From contig CAZLRH010000023.1 of assembly GCA_964562015.1 (NCBI GenBank), positions 1 to 60,718 on the forward strand: a DNA stretch of 60,718 nt. The letters are read 5' to 3'. Each line of letters starts with the position of its first letter. The first letter of the stretch is position 1. Under the pieces are notes generated by a model. That model had not been told where the DNA came from and did not search any database. It was given only the letters and a program-made list of their open reading frames with translations. Source of the DNA: CAZLRH01 sp964562015. Lineage in GTDB: Bacteria; Verrucomicrobiota; Verrucomicrobiia; Opitutales; JABDGR01. The position numbers and the translations under genes were made by a program. Shown one piece after another: positions 8,495 to 16,477 of this stretch.

Positions 8495-8929
8495 ATGAAG
8501 AACATTGCGGCGCTTAGCCTCATCCTGCTGTTTCTCCTGGGCGGCTGCGTTTCTGAGGAAGAGCCGGCCGCCGGGTTAAACGGCCTGCCGCGAACCACGC
8601 TCACGGAGGCCGCCCTGCCCGGGCCCACGCTGCACGAGGCCGACAACGGCAAGACCATTACGGTCAAACCCAAGACCGGCATCACGGTCGTTTTAAAATC
8701 GAACGAACCGCAGAACTTCCGGTGGTTTTTGCCCAATCTCCCGAACCCGTTCGTGTTGAAAGTGGCGGCCAGCAAATTCATCGGCCCGACCGCCGCGACC
8801 CCCTATAGCACGCAAACTTGGAATTTTGTGGCCGCCGCACCGGGCCTCGCGGAAGTGGCCTTAATGTATGCCAATTCGATCACGCCGAGCGTGCCGCAGG
8901 TGTACAAATTCGTCGTCGTCGTCCAGTAA
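8495..8929 (+). CDS. lipoprotein with chagasin/I42-like fold signature
   Basis: A 144-residue lipoprotein. MKNIAALSLILLFLLGGCVSEEE contains a clear lipobox (LGGC), which fixes the start. The mature part reads GKTITVKPKTGITVVLKSNEPQNFRWFLPN, later STQTWNFVAAAPGLAEVALMYANS and a final YKFVVVVQ strand. The order and spacing match peptidase inhibitor family I42 (chagasin), where the equivalents are LPxNPTTGYxW, the GxGGTQxFxFxAxxxG strand, and the RPW loop. Here the NPTTG loop is NEPQN and the RPW loop is absent, so the fold may be kept while classic cysteine-protease inhibition is lost. Family assignment is my inference from alignment by eye. It follows the Fur gene by 55 bases and may be cotranscribed. 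Confidence 0.55.
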   Translation: MKNIAALSLILLFLLGGCVSEEEPAAGLNGLPRTTLTEAALPGPTLHEADNGKTITVKPKTGITVVLKSNEPQNFRWFLPNLPNPFVLKVAASKFIGPTAATPYSTQTWNFVAAAPGLAEVALMYANSITPSVPQVYKFVVVVQ

Positions 8930-8980
8930 GCCGGCGATTTTCGGATTGTGTCGGCGAAAAAGGGCCGCCTGAGTGGCGGC

Positions 8981-9682
8981 ATGAAAGCGGCCCTCGTCAG
9001 CGGCACCAGCATTGCCAACTCGCAATTATTCAGCGCCTGGACGGATGGCCGCGCCACCACTCCCTACGGCGAAGTCGCGTACAAAACCAAGGGCGACCTG
9101 CTGTTGCTCAACCGCCACGGCCCACAGGGAAAACTGCCGCCGCACGCCCTCAACCATCGCGCCAATTTTCGCGCGCTGGCGGACTTGGGCTTCCAGGACA
9201 TCGTGGCGTTCAATTCCGTCGGCTCGCTCCAGGCCAGCCTGCCGCCGGGTTCGCTCGTGTCCTGCCAGGATTACGTGTCGATGCAGCAGGCGCCGGTCAC
9301 CTATTTCGACACGGAATTAAAAGGCGGCGCACCCGGCATCGCGAACAACCTCGTGCCGATGTTTACCGCGAAACTCGCGCCCGAATTCCAGGTACTGCCG
9401 GGAAAGGTTTACGTCCACATGTGCGGACCGCGGTTTGAGACCAAGGCGGAAATCCGCGTCATCCAGCACTGGGGCGATGTTGTGGGCATGACGCTCGCGC
9501 CGGAGGCGGACTTGTGCGTCGAGCTGGGCTTGCGCTATAACAGCCTCGCCATGGTGGACAATTACGCCAACGGCCTCGAGGGCAGCGCCATCGATTACGA
9601 AAAATTTCGGGAACTGGTGAAGACCAACCAGCAGCGCGTGGACCGGCTCCTGACGCGGCTGCTCGAGATTCTGGCGCAATAA
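8981..9682 (+). CDS. MTA/purine nucleoside phosphorylase family protein
   Basis: A 233-residue PNP/UDP-type phosphorylase. MKAALVSGTSIANSQL replaces the usual phosphate-binding GGSG start. HALNHRANFRALADLGFQDIVAFNSVGSL, GPRFETKAEIRV and VVGMTLAPEADLCVELGLRYNSLAMVDNYANG are the signatures of 5'-methylthioadenosine and methylthioinosine phosphorylases. The Asp normally selecting the 6-amino purine is not obvious, so substrate (MTA, MTI or hypoxanthine/guanine nucleosides) is open. The role is salvage of methylthioribose and purine from S-adenosylmethionine use. I chose ATG at 8981 because family proteins start at this beta strand; an in-frame GTG at 8948 would add 11 basic residues. Converges on the UPF0173 gene with a 14-base gap. 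Confidence 0.8.
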   Translation: MKAALVSGTSIANSQLFSAWTDGRATTPYGEVAYKTKGDLLLLNRHGPQGKLPPHALNHRANFRALADLGFQDIVAFNSVGSLQASLPPGSLVSCQDYVSMQQAPVTYFDTELKGGAPGIANNLVPMFTAKLAPEFQVLPGKVYVHMCGPRFETKAEIRVIQHWGDVVGMTLAPEADLCVELGLRYNSLAMVDNYANGLEGSAIDYEKFRELVKTNQQRVDRLLTRLLEILAQ

Positions 9683-9696
9683 TCCTTGCGCCCGGT

Positions 9697-10377
9697 TTAA
9701 AATACCAGCGAGGCGCCGATGGCGGGCAAATGCAGCTTCACGCCGGCCACTTCAAAAAGCCCTTGGGCTGCGGCGTGGTCGATTTTGATGTACGGGAACG
9801 TATCGTAATGCACGCCCACGATGTCCGTGCAGCGCAAAAGACGCGAGGCCCGCAAGGCATCGGCCGGCCCCATGGTGAAATTGTCGCCGATGGACAAAAT
9901 CGCGAAGCGCAGCTTGAATTCCTCGGCGATGAGCTGCATGTCCAGCGACAGCGCGGTGTCCCCGGAATAATAAAACGAGCCCTCCGCATTCGTGATGACG
10001 AAGCCGGCGGGATTGCCGCCGTAAGCGCCGTCGGGCAGACCGCTCGAGTGGACGGCATTCACCATCTTGACCCCGCCAAAATCAAAGGCCCAGGAGCCGC
10101 CCAGGTTCATGGGGTGGCCCTTGGACACGCCTTGTTGCCCCAGCCAGGCGTTGATTTCCCAGTTGGAAATGACCGTCGCGCCCGTGCGCTTGGCCAGTTC
10201 GACGGCATCGCTGATATGATCGAAGTGCCCATGAGAAATCAGGATGTAGTCAGCACGGAGTTTTTCGAGGTTTACGCTCTGGGCCAATTCATTCGGCTTG
10301 ATGAACGGATCAAACAATAGCGTTTTGCCGCCGGTTTCGACGGCAAAACAGGCGTGTCCGTAATAGGTGAATTTCAT
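9697..10377 (-). CDS. UPF0173 family metal-dependent hydrolase (metallo-beta-lactamase fold)
   Basis: A 226-residue cytosolic protein of full family length. MKFTYYGHACFAVETGGKTLLFDPF is the UPF0173/YtkL N-terminus; the metal-binding motif HGHFDH lies at residues 49-54, and further ligands are expected in AVHSSG, YSGDTALS (Asp) and VGVHYDTFP (His). This is the two-metal MBL-fold pattern; the substrate of the family is not known to me. Third gene of a tight leftward operon (18-base gap) behind a 6-phosphogluconate dehydrogenase and a DUF899 protein, suggesting a common regulatory cue, possibly sugar-phosphate or redox stress, but that is inference. Confidence 0.9.
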   Translation of the reverse strand: MKFTYYGHACFAVETGGKTLLFDPFIKPNELAQSVNLEKLRADYILISHGHFDHISDAVELAKRTGATVISNWEINAWLGQQGVSKGHPMNLGGSWAFDFGGVKMVNAVHSSGLPDGAYGGNPAGFVITNAEGSFYYSGDTALSLDMQLIAEEFKLRFAILSIGDNFTMGPADALRASRLLRCTDIVGVHYDTFPYIKIDHAAAQGLFEVAGVKLHLPAIGASLVF

Positions 10378-10395
10378 GACGGCACGTCCGCGGGA

Positions 10396-11016
10396 TTAGC
10401 GCACTTTCGAATAAAAATAATCGATCTGCGCGCCGTCGTCCGCGGGATTGCCCGACCAGCCCTTGGGCAGAAGGTCGAAAATATCCCAGACCACGCAGAA
10501 GTTGTCGCCAGGCCCGAGACCCGAGTGGGAGACGCGGGTGATTTTGCCGTCCTTCGTGCGCGTGAGCACGGAAAGCCCCGGCCAGGGATTGTTCTTGGCG
10601 TCGGCGTAACCCAAGTCTTTGCGCAACGACGTGCCGCGCGAGCTGACCATGCGGAACAGCCAGCCGCGGTCAGCCGCAAATTTGCGCTGCACGCGCGGAT
10701 CGTCGGGCGATTCCAGCACGACGGCCACGCGGTTTTCGAGGTGCTTGAGTACGCCGTTGAAACCATCGGCCCACAGGGTGCAGTGCGAGCACTTCACGCC
10801 CATGTTGTGAATCACCAGCAATTCGTTTTTGGCGCCGAAGAGTTGCGCGAGACGGATGGGCGCGCCGAAGGTATCGGTCAACGTGTAATTGCGCACAGGC
10901 TCAGGTGTGCGCTGGCGGCGCGCTTGCGCAAGCTCCTGCTTGGCGAGTCTGATTTTGTCCTCAAGCTCGCCAAGGTCTTGGTCGGTGACGCGGGGGGCGG
11001 AGGTTCTCTTTTTCAT
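10396..11016 (-). CDS. DUF899 / thioredoxin-like family protein
   Basis: A 206-residue protein. Residues 10-42 are charged and predicted coiled coil (LGELEDKIRLAKQELAQARRQ). A thioredoxin-type fold follows: NYTLTDTFGAPIRLAQLFGAKNELLVIHNMG, then KCSHCTLWADGF with a CxxC motif, ESPDDPRVQRKFAADRGW and FRMVSSRGTSLRKDLG. This is the DUF899 pattern, related to AhpC/TSA-type thiol proteins. Unlike many relatives, it keeps a CxxC pair, so disulfide redox activity is plausible. It begins 5 bases after the dehydrogenase stop, so translation is probably coupled. No signal peptide; cytosolic. Confidence 0.8.
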   Translation of the reverse strand: MKKRTSAPRVTDQDLGELEDKIRLAKQELAQARRQRTPEPVRNYTLTDTFGAPIRLAQLFGAKNELLVIHNMGVKCSHCTLWADGFNGVLKHLENRVAVVLESPDDPRVQRKFAADRGWLFRMVSSRGTSLRKDLGYADAKNNPWPGLSVLTRTKDGKITRVSHSGLGPGDNFCVVWDIFDLLPKGWSGNPADDGAQIDYFYSKVR

Positions 11017-11021
11017 GGCGG

Positions 11022-12041
11022 CTATTGTCCGGCGGATTTTTCGAGGTGGCCGCCAAACTGGTAGCGCATGGCTGAGCAGATTTTTTCGGCGAAGGTGTGG
11101 TCTTGGCGCGAACGGAAGCGCGCGTAGAGGGCGGCGGTAAGGGTCTCGCAGGGCACGGCCTCCTCAATGGCCGCCATGATGGTCCAGCGGCCTTCGCCGG
11201 AGTCGCTGACGCGCCCGGAGAAGTTCGACAGGTCCGGATTCTCCGCGAGAGAAATCGCGGCGAGGTCGAGCAGCCATGAACCCACCACGCTGCCACGGCG
11301 CCACAATTCAGCAACCTCGCCGACGGGAATGGTGTAATCGAGGTCCTTGTTCATGCGCGGCGCGGTTTCGGCGTCCACCACTTGCGGGCGCGAATCGAGA
11401 TTGGCGTTCTTCAAAATATCGAAGCCTTCGGCGAAGGCCGCCATCAGGCCGTACTCGATGCCGTTGTGCACCATTTTGACGAAGTGGCCGGCGCCGGCGC
11501 CGCCGCAGTGGAGGTAACCGTCCTCGGCCGTGGTGGGCGGGGCCTTGTCGCGGCCGGGGGTGCGCGGGGCGGAGGCGCGGCCGGGCGCGATGGCCTTGAA
11601 AATCGGATCGAGGCGCTGCACTTGCTCCTTTTCACCGCCGATCATCAGGCAGTAACCGCGCTCGAGGCCCCATACGCCGCCGGAGGTGCCGCAGTCGATG
11701 TAATGCAGGCCCTTGGGTTTCAGGGCGGCCGCGCGGCGGCGGTCATCGCGAAAGTAGGAGTTGCCGCCGTCGATAATCGTGTCACCGGCCGACAGCAGCG
11801 GCGTGAGCAGGTCGATGACCTTGTCGGTGGCCGCGGCGGGAATCATCACCCACGCGGCGCGGGGCGGCGCGAGTTTCTTGACGAACTCCTCGAGCGTGTA
11901 GGCGGGCGTGGCGCCATCCTTGGCGAGGGCATCCACGGCGTCCTTGTGCGTATCAAAAACGACGCAGGTGTGACCCTGTTTGATGAGGCGGCGCACGATA
12001 TTGGCGCCCATTCGACCGAGTCCGATCATTCCGAGTTGCAT
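11022..12041 (-). CDS. 6-phosphogluconate dehydrogenase, short NAD-type (YqeC/GndL-like)
   Basis: A 339-residue dehydrogenase. The Rossmann start MQLGMIGLGRMGANIVRRL, IDGGNSYFRDD, the substrate loop DCGTSGGVWGLERGYCLMIGG and GAGHFVKMVHNGIEYGLM with catalytic Lys/Asn identify the family. The length and the SGGVWGLERG loop, instead of SGGEEGARFGPS, mark the shorter group usually annotated as NAD-dependent, decarboxylating. An insert at about 155-172, rich in Pro, Arg and Thr (ASAPRTPGRDKAPPT), is unusual and may be a surface loop. It is the first gene of an operon with DUF899 and UPF0173 proteins. Two 6-phosphogluconate dehydrogenases of different cofactor type 11 kb apart suggest separate NADPH-making and NADH-making routes. 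Confidence 0.92.
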   Translation of the reverse strand: MQLGMIGLGRMGANIVRRLIKQGHTCVVFDTHKDAVDALAKDGATPAYTLEEFVKKLAPPRAAWVMIPAAATDKVIDLLTPLLSAGDTIIDGGNSYFRDDRRRAAALKPKGLHYIDCGTSGGVWGLERGYCLMIGGEKEQVQRLDPIFKAIAPGRASAPRTPGRDKAPPTTAEDGYLHCGGAGAGHFVKMVHNGIEYGLMAAFAEGFDILKNANLDSRPQVVDAETAPRMNKDLDYTIPVGEVAELWRRGSVVGSWLLDLAAISLAENPDLSNFSGRVSDSGEGRWTIMAAIEEAVPCETLTAALYARFRSRQDHTFAEKICSAMRYQFGGHLEKSAGQ

Positions 12042-12159
12042 GGCGAGAGGTGGTTTGGCGTTGAAAAAACCGCGTCCCGCCTGCGAAATCGGCTAGCGCG
12101 GGGAAGATGAGCGTAGGAGATTGCCGCCCCGGCGCAACCAGTTTCGCGCAGCCCGGTTG

Positions 12160-12444
12160 TTACCGGCGGACCATCACGCCCCACAGTAATCCCGCCAGCA
12201 TAATAAAAAAGGCGATGACGACCAGAATCCCGATGCACCCTTGGCGCGGCGGGGTGGGCCCGGCCATAAAACTTTCCGGCTCCTGGGCGCGCAATTCGGC
12301 CTCAAGTGCCTCCACCATTTCCTTGGCTTCCTTGAGGCCGAGGCCGGTCGCCGTGCGGCAAAGCTTTATCGCGCGAATTTTCTCGCCGCGAAACAGCGCG
12401 GTGCGAATTTCCAACAGGACTTCCTCGGGAAGCGCGGAATTCAT
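12160..12444 (-). CDS. ribosomal L7/L12 C-terminal-like domain protein with membrane tail
   Basis: A 94-residue protein. Residues 12-50 read RTALFRGEKIRAIKLCRTATGLGLKEAKEMVEALE, close to the bL12 C-terminal domain (KIxVIKxVRxxTGLGLKEAKxLVE). After a short Pro-containing linker comes one transmembrane helix (IGILVVIAFFIMLAGLLWGVMV) and a basic tail, so the L12-like domain would sit on the cytoplasmic face. It lacks the L12 N-terminal dimer domain and hinge. Such L12-like membrane proteins are seen in several phyla, but I know no established function; binding of a translation GTPase or another ClpS-fold partner is a possibility only. Ends 45 bases after the next upstream gene begins its own spacer; no obvious operon partner. 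Confidence 0.7.
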   Translation of the reverse strand: MNSALPEEVLLEIRTALFRGEKIRAIKLCRTATGLGLKEAKEMVEALEAELRAQEPESFMAGPTPPRQGCIGILVVIAFFIMLAGLLWGVMVRR

Positions 12445-12488
12445 GGCGGTGAACGACGAAGGATTTCACCCGCACCGCCTGCCGCAGG

Positions 12489-13004
12489 TTACTGCTTCTT
12501 CGAGAGCAACGTGAAAGCGATGCTGTAGGAGATGCCCAGCGGCAACTTGTACTTGCCCACCCCAGAAATGGTCCAGCCGGACTTGCCCAAAATGGAATTG
12601 TACGAACCGTTGGTCAACTGCACGGAGTGTCCGGCCGCTTTCAGGGCGCCCGAGAGGGTGCCCTTTTGCGAAGTCGCCGTGGATTTCGTGGCTTTGGATT
12701 TCAGCACGGAACCGAGACCGGCGTCCTTGAATAATTTCTGGATGACGGAGTCCTTGACCCCGGCCAATCCGGCCGAACCGATGGTGGTGGTGCCGAGGCC
12801 GGAGGGAATGGGGAGGCTCTGATTCGAAATCAGGGGATTGATCGTCAACGTGGCCTTGTTCAAGGCGTAATTGCCCTGCAAGCTCGTGGCGAGGGTAGTG
12901 GCACCCAAAGCCGGCTGGGCGGCGCCCAAGAGGGCCACCGAAACAAGAGCGGCCAGCGTGCGCAGGCGGAAAGTCGAAAGAGAGAGGGAGACAGGGCTGT
13001 GCAT
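12489..13004 (-). CDS. exported protein of unknown function
   Basis: A 171-residue protein with a signal peptide (MHSPVSLSLSTFRLRTLAALVSVALLGAAQPALGA) that fixes the start; a longer frame exists upstream but would place the signal inside. The mature protein is rich in Ser, Thr, Gly, Leu and Lys, with LQGNYALNKATLTINPLISN, GTTTIGSAGLAGVKDSVIQKLFKDAG and a beta-like end WTISGVGKYKLPLGISYSIAFTLLSKKQ. No Cys, no catalytic motif. I do not recognise a family. It lies between the L12-like gene and a membrane protein gene, both leftward. Confidence 0.6.
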   Translation of the reverse strand: MHSPVSLSLSTFRLRTLAALVSVALLGAAQPALGATTLATSLQGNYALNKATLTINPLISNQSLPIPSGLGTTTIGSAGLAGVKDSVIQKLFKDAGLGSVLKSKATKSTATSQKGTLSGALKAAGHSVQLTNGSYNSILGKSGWTISGVGKYKLPLGISYSIAFTLLSKKQ

Positions 13005-13132
13005 AATTCGTAAGGGAGGTTCGTTGTTACACTGTAAGCCGGCGAAAGTCAAAACCGAACTTGCCGCCGATAGTTTCAGAGTCACGGGCAGATAGACAAA
13101 TTCCCGCCGCGCCCAAAATGGGCCCGCTTAGC

Positions 13133-14008
13133 CTAATAACGACCGGGTCGCCCAAAATAACTGAGCCACCACGCCTCTTTCCAGTGGCGGTAGCGGCCCT
13201 CCCAGGTGAGGCTGCCGTATTCCTCCTGCAAATTGCGCGGGAACAGAAAACCCAGGTCGGTATTGGTGCGCTCGAGCTGCTGCTGCTGGGCGTTAAGGTC
13301 GTGCAGGGGCTCGTCCACCAGCGTCTCCAACAACTCCGGGCAGGCCGCGAGCCGGCGCAGATGGTGGCGAAAGAGCGTCTCGGGCAGGCGGGTCCAAGGG
13401 CGGCGCTCGACGTCCCAGTTTTCGGGATAAAAACCGCCGAAGGGCAGGTAAATGTTGTCCGTCACCAGGCGCGCGCCGGACTTGGTCTGCGAGGAAAAGA
13501 CGTAGCACACGGCGACGTTGCCGCTGGGCTGCGGCACAAACATCACCAGCAGGCGGATATGCTCGTCGGGGTCGTGAAAGGCCGACACGCGCAAGAGCAC
13601 GCCATTGCGCAAATCCGCGGTCAACGATTGCACATGGCGAAATTTTTCCTGCCGCAGCCAGGCGCGTAATACGAGAAACCGGTGCTGGTTGGGCCACGCT
13701 TCGCCGGCGCGGTTGACGCTGTACCGCGGGAAAAGCGGGCGGTGGCTCAGGCTGAGGTCCTTGATGGCGATCCAGGAGTACATCGTCTCGAGCAAGGGCC
13801 AGAGCAAAAAGCCGGTGGCGATCCAAAGCCAGGTCGGGCGGTCGCTTTCAAACAAACCCTCCGCGCCTTCCGCAAACGCCACCGAAAACAGGCCCCAACG
13901 GACCCAGCGGTTGAGAATGCTCAACACCGGCGAGGCCAGCATTTGCTGGGCGTAGGAAAGGCCGACGGCCAAGACCAGCAGGCCGCAAAGTAGGGCGAAC
14001 GGGGGCAT
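13133..14008 (-). CDS. membrane protein of unknown function with C-terminal soluble domain
   Basis: A 291-residue protein. Two or three hydrophobic helices lie in the first 85 residues (FALLCGLLVLAVGLSYA, WLWIATGFLLWPLLETMYSWIAI). From about residue 90 a soluble domain follows: QHRFLVLRAWLRQEKFRHVQSL, FHDPDEHIRLLVMFVPQPSGNVAVCYVFSS, and the closing DLGFLFPRNLQEEYGSLTWEGRYRHWKEAWWLSYFGRPGRY, which is rich in aromatics. A short coiled-coil-like stretch LNAQQQQLERTN precedes the end. I do not recognise the family. Its stop lies 129 bases upstream of the neighbouring exported protein's start, and dnaN ends 51 bases from its start on the same strand. Confidence 0.6.
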   Translation of the reverse strand: MPPFALLCGLLVLAVGLSYAQQMLASPVLSILNRWVRWGLFSVAFAEGAEGLFESDRPTWLWIATGFLLWPLLETMYSWIAIKDLSLSHRPLFPRYSVNRAGEAWPNQHRFLVLRAWLRQEKFRHVQSLTADLRNGVLLRVSAFHDPDEHIRLLVMFVPQPSGNVAVCYVFSSQTKSGARLVTDNIYLPFGGFYPENWDVERRPWTRLPETLFRHHLRRLAACPELLETLVDEPLHDLNAQQQQLERTNTDLGFLFPRNLQEEYGSLTWEGRYRHWKEAWWLSYFGRPGRY

Positions 14009-14059
14009 GAGAGCTCTCCGATATTATCCCTTACGCTAGGTTTTCGCAACCAACGCCGA

Positions 14060-15190
14060 TTAATTCAGCCGCAAGGGCATGATGACGCACAGGAAACTGT
14101 CCAAGGTCTTGAAAATGCCCGGGCTGAGTTCGTCTTTGAATTCAAAAAAGACTTCGTCGTGCGACAACGCGCGCAGCGGATCCAGCAGAAACGCGGGATT
14201 GAATGCGATCTGCACTTCGGCGCCCTCGTAAGCGATGGCCATGCTTTCGTGGGACTCGCCAAATTCCGGGCTTTGCGCGGATATTTCGAGCAGATTGCTG
14301 GTCACCTTGAGGCGGACGGAATTGTTCTTGTCGCTGGTCACGAGGGCCGCGCGCTGGACGCATTCGGCGAGCAGTTCGCGTTCGATTTTCACGCGATGCT
14401 CGGTCTCCTTCGGGATGACTTGGCGGTAGTTCGGATAGTTGCCCTCGACGATTTTCGAGACGAGATAAATGTTGTCCACCAGGCCGTGGCCGCTGGCTTG
14501 TTCGCCGATTTGAATTTCAAACGCAGCTTGGCGGTCGTTGAACGTGACCTTGAGGGATTCGCCTTGGCCCAGCAGGCGCTGCAATTCCGCCACCGTTTTG
14601 GCCGGCAAAATGAGGCTGCCGGCGTTGCTGTCGGTCACTTCCGTCTCATGGCTCACGAGCGCCAGGCGGCGTCCGTCGGTCGCCACCAAACTCATCTTGC
14701 CCTCGGCGAAATTGAAGAAAACGCCGTTCAAAATGTACCGGTTCTCGTCCGTGGATTGGGCGTAGGAAACGCTCTTGAGCATCCGCGCGACATCGGCCTG
14801 CGGAAGGTTGAAGGCATGCTTGTCGGTAAACGTCGGCAGGGGCGGAAATTCTTCCTTGCCGATCCCCATGACGCGGAAGAGGGAACCGCCGGAAGTAATT
14901 TTCGCCTGGTGGGAAGGCGTGCTTTCCACGGAAACTTCCAAATTCGGCAGGGCCTTGACGATTTCGGCCAGTTTGCGCACGGGGAGCGTCAGGCCGCCGG
15001 GGCTGCCGACCTCGGCCTTGATGCGGCAACGGATGCCGAGGTCGAGATTCGTGGTCGTGAGAAAAACGGCGTCATCCTCGGCTTGCAGGAGGACGTTGCT
15101 GAGAATGGGCATCGTGGCCCGTGTGCCCACGACATTGAGCACTTGCTGGAGGCCCGTGGCAAAATGGTCGCGATTGATTTTGAACTTCAT
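14060..15190 (-). CDS. dnaN: DNA polymerase III beta subunit (sliding clamp)
   Basis: The processivity clamp that tethers replicative polymerase to DNA. The 376-residue length and three-domain layout agree with the family (E. coli 366). MKFKINRDHFATGLQQVLNVVGTRATMPILSNVLLQA is the domain I start; DENRYILNGVFFNF and VATDGRRLAL in domain II and NPAFLLDPLRAL and FKTLDSFLCVIMPLRLN at the C-terminus are diagnostic. The last strand ending VIMPLRLN is the usual protein-binding pocket edge (VxMPMRL). dnaA is not adjacent, unlike the common dnaA-dnaN arrangement. A 273-base upstream spacer with an AT-rich block should hold its promoter. Confidence 0.97.
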   Translation of the reverse strand: MKFKINRDHFATGLQQVLNVVGTRATMPILSNVLLQAEDDAVFLTTTNLDLGIRCRIKAEVGSPGGLTLPVRKLAEIVKALPNLEVSVESTPSHQAKITSGGSLFRVMGIGKEEFPPLPTFTDKHAFNLPQADVARMLKSVSYAQSTDENRYILNGVFFNFAEGKMSLVATDGRRLALVSHETEVTDSNAGSLILPAKTVAELQRLLGQGESLKVTFNDRQAAFEIQIGEQASGHGLVDNIYLVSKIVEGNYPNYRQVIPKETEHRVKIERELLAECVQRAALVTSDKNNSVRLKVTSNLLEISAQSPEFGESHESMAIAYEGAEVQIAFNPAFLLDPLRALSHDEVFFEFKDELSPGIFKTLDSFLCVIMPLRLN

Positions 15191-15463
15191 GGGGCGGACG
15201 CTTTTTGGACAAAAGAATACCGGTAATCCACCGGACTACTGGTATAGATAGGTAGAATTTAAATTAACTCTTATTCTTATTATAGGCGGTGCACATGGTG
15301 ACAACTGCAAAAAGCGCGGGCCATCAAGATTTTGCAGAGTGGTCACACCGTGAAGAACTTGACGTTTCGATCCGCATAAGGGCCAACATGTGCACAAGGG
15401 CCGGGATGCCGCCGGGTTGTTGGGAGGTTGTTCGTAGGCTTATGGTTACCGCGCGTTGGGTGG
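15191..15463 (-). promoter_or_regulatory. dnaN upstream region with AT-rich block and TATAAT box
   Basis: This spacer between pssA and dnaN contains an AT-rich stretch (15251-15284). Read on the minus strand it has a perfect TATAAT at 15284-15279, about 90 bases before the dnaN ATG; a weak CAGTTG lies 17 bases upstream, so a sigma-70-type promoter is possible. A nine-base TTGTGCACA (minus strand, near 15388-15396) differs at one position from the DnaA box TTATNCACA, and two other GTGCAC palindromic sites occur near 15289 and 15391. No other structure is seen. Confidence 0.35.
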
Positions 15464-16390
15464 TTAAAAGGCGTCCTCCTCGTCTTCCGGGCCATCCATT
15501 TCGTGGTCGAGGATGATGGTGCCGGGTTTTTCATGACGCTTGCGCCAGGCCCGCCGCCCATAACGGCCCAAGCCATAGAATATATATCCCAGGAAAAAGA
15601 TGGCGATCGAGTATTCCCGCAAGGTGAGCGCAATCGCGGCAATCACCACAAACAAGATGAACGGCTGGGCTTTCGTCTGGGTTTGCCAGCCGATATGTTT
15701 AAAACTCGGGTAGGGAATGTTGCTGACCATCAGCACGGCGACGAGCAGTAGCAGCGGCACCAACATAATGGCCCATTGCCGCAATTCGAGCTTGAGCAGA
15801 ACCAAGACCAACGACGCCACAAAGCCCGCCGCCGCGGGCGACGGCAGACCCATGAAGTCCTTTGAGGAGGCATCCGCACCCACGCCGGGCAGGAGGGGAT
15901 TGGTCAGGACATTGAAGCGGGCCAGCCGCACCGCCACGCACAGGAGGTAAATAAAGCCTACGAGCCAGCCCACACTGCGAAACAGTTCCCGGTAGGTGTC
16001 ATTGGAATTCGGCCCCAGGATCAGGAAGAACACCATCAGTGCCGGGGCGACGCCGAAGGAAACGGTGTCGGCGATGGAGTCGTACTCCTTGCCAAACAAG
16101 GATTCCTTGCCACCCAAGCGGGCCACCCGGCCGTCCAACGCATCGCACACCGCCGCCAACAAAATGCACTCAACGGCTTGGGTGTACAGTTGCGCCTGCT
16201 GGGCCTCATCGCCGTACCGGGCGCGAATGCAGGAAATCATGGCGACAAAGCCGAAGAACAGGTTGCCCGAGGTAAAAAGGTTCGGCAGGAAATAAATGCG
16301 GGCGGCCTCCTGCGCGTTTTTGAATTTGGGCGCGCCGGGCGGCGGCTCGGGAAAGCCGTTGTCGGTCGGTAACTCAGGTTTGGCGGCCAC
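15464..16390 (-). CDS. pssA: CDP-diacylglycerol--serine O-phosphatidyltransferase
   Basis: Makes phosphatidylserine from CDP-diacylglycerol and serine, the first step to phosphatidylethanolamine. The CDP-alcohol phosphotransferase motif D-x2-D-G-x2-A-R-x8-G-x3-D-x3-D is complete: Asp83, Asp86, Gly87, Ala90, Arg91, Gly100, Asp104 and Asp108 (CDALDGRVARLGG, FGKEYDSIAD). About eight membrane helices follow, with VAVRLARFN and FMGLPSPAAAG, the features separating PssA (type II) from phosphatidylglycerophosphate synthase. An acidic C-tail (DGPEDEEDAF) and a 30-residue Pro-rich N-terminus are cytoplasmic. GTG start. A cardiolipin synthase gene occurs elsewhere in the window. Confidence 0.93.
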   Translation of the reverse strand: MAAKPELPTDNGFPEPPPGAPKFKNAQEAARIYFLPNLFTSGNLFFGFVAMISCIRARYGDEAQQAQLYTQAVECILLAAVCDALDGRVARLGGKESLFGKEYDSIADTVSFGVAPALMVFFLILGPNSNDTYRELFRSVGWLVGFIYLLCVAVRLARFNVLTNPLLPGVGADASSKDFMGLPSPAAAGFVASLVLVLLKLELRQWAIMLVPLLLLVAVLMVSNIPYPSFKHIGWQTQTKAQPFILFVVIAAIALTLREYSIAIFFLGYIFYGLGRYGRRAWRKRHEKPGTIILDHEMDGPEDEEDAF

Positions 16391-16477
16391 GGGAGGAAAG
16401 ACGCCACGGAGCGTCGGATGCCCTAAGTATCGTGCACGAAGGGCCGGTAGGAAAGGGCAAAAAACACCCCAAGGCGC

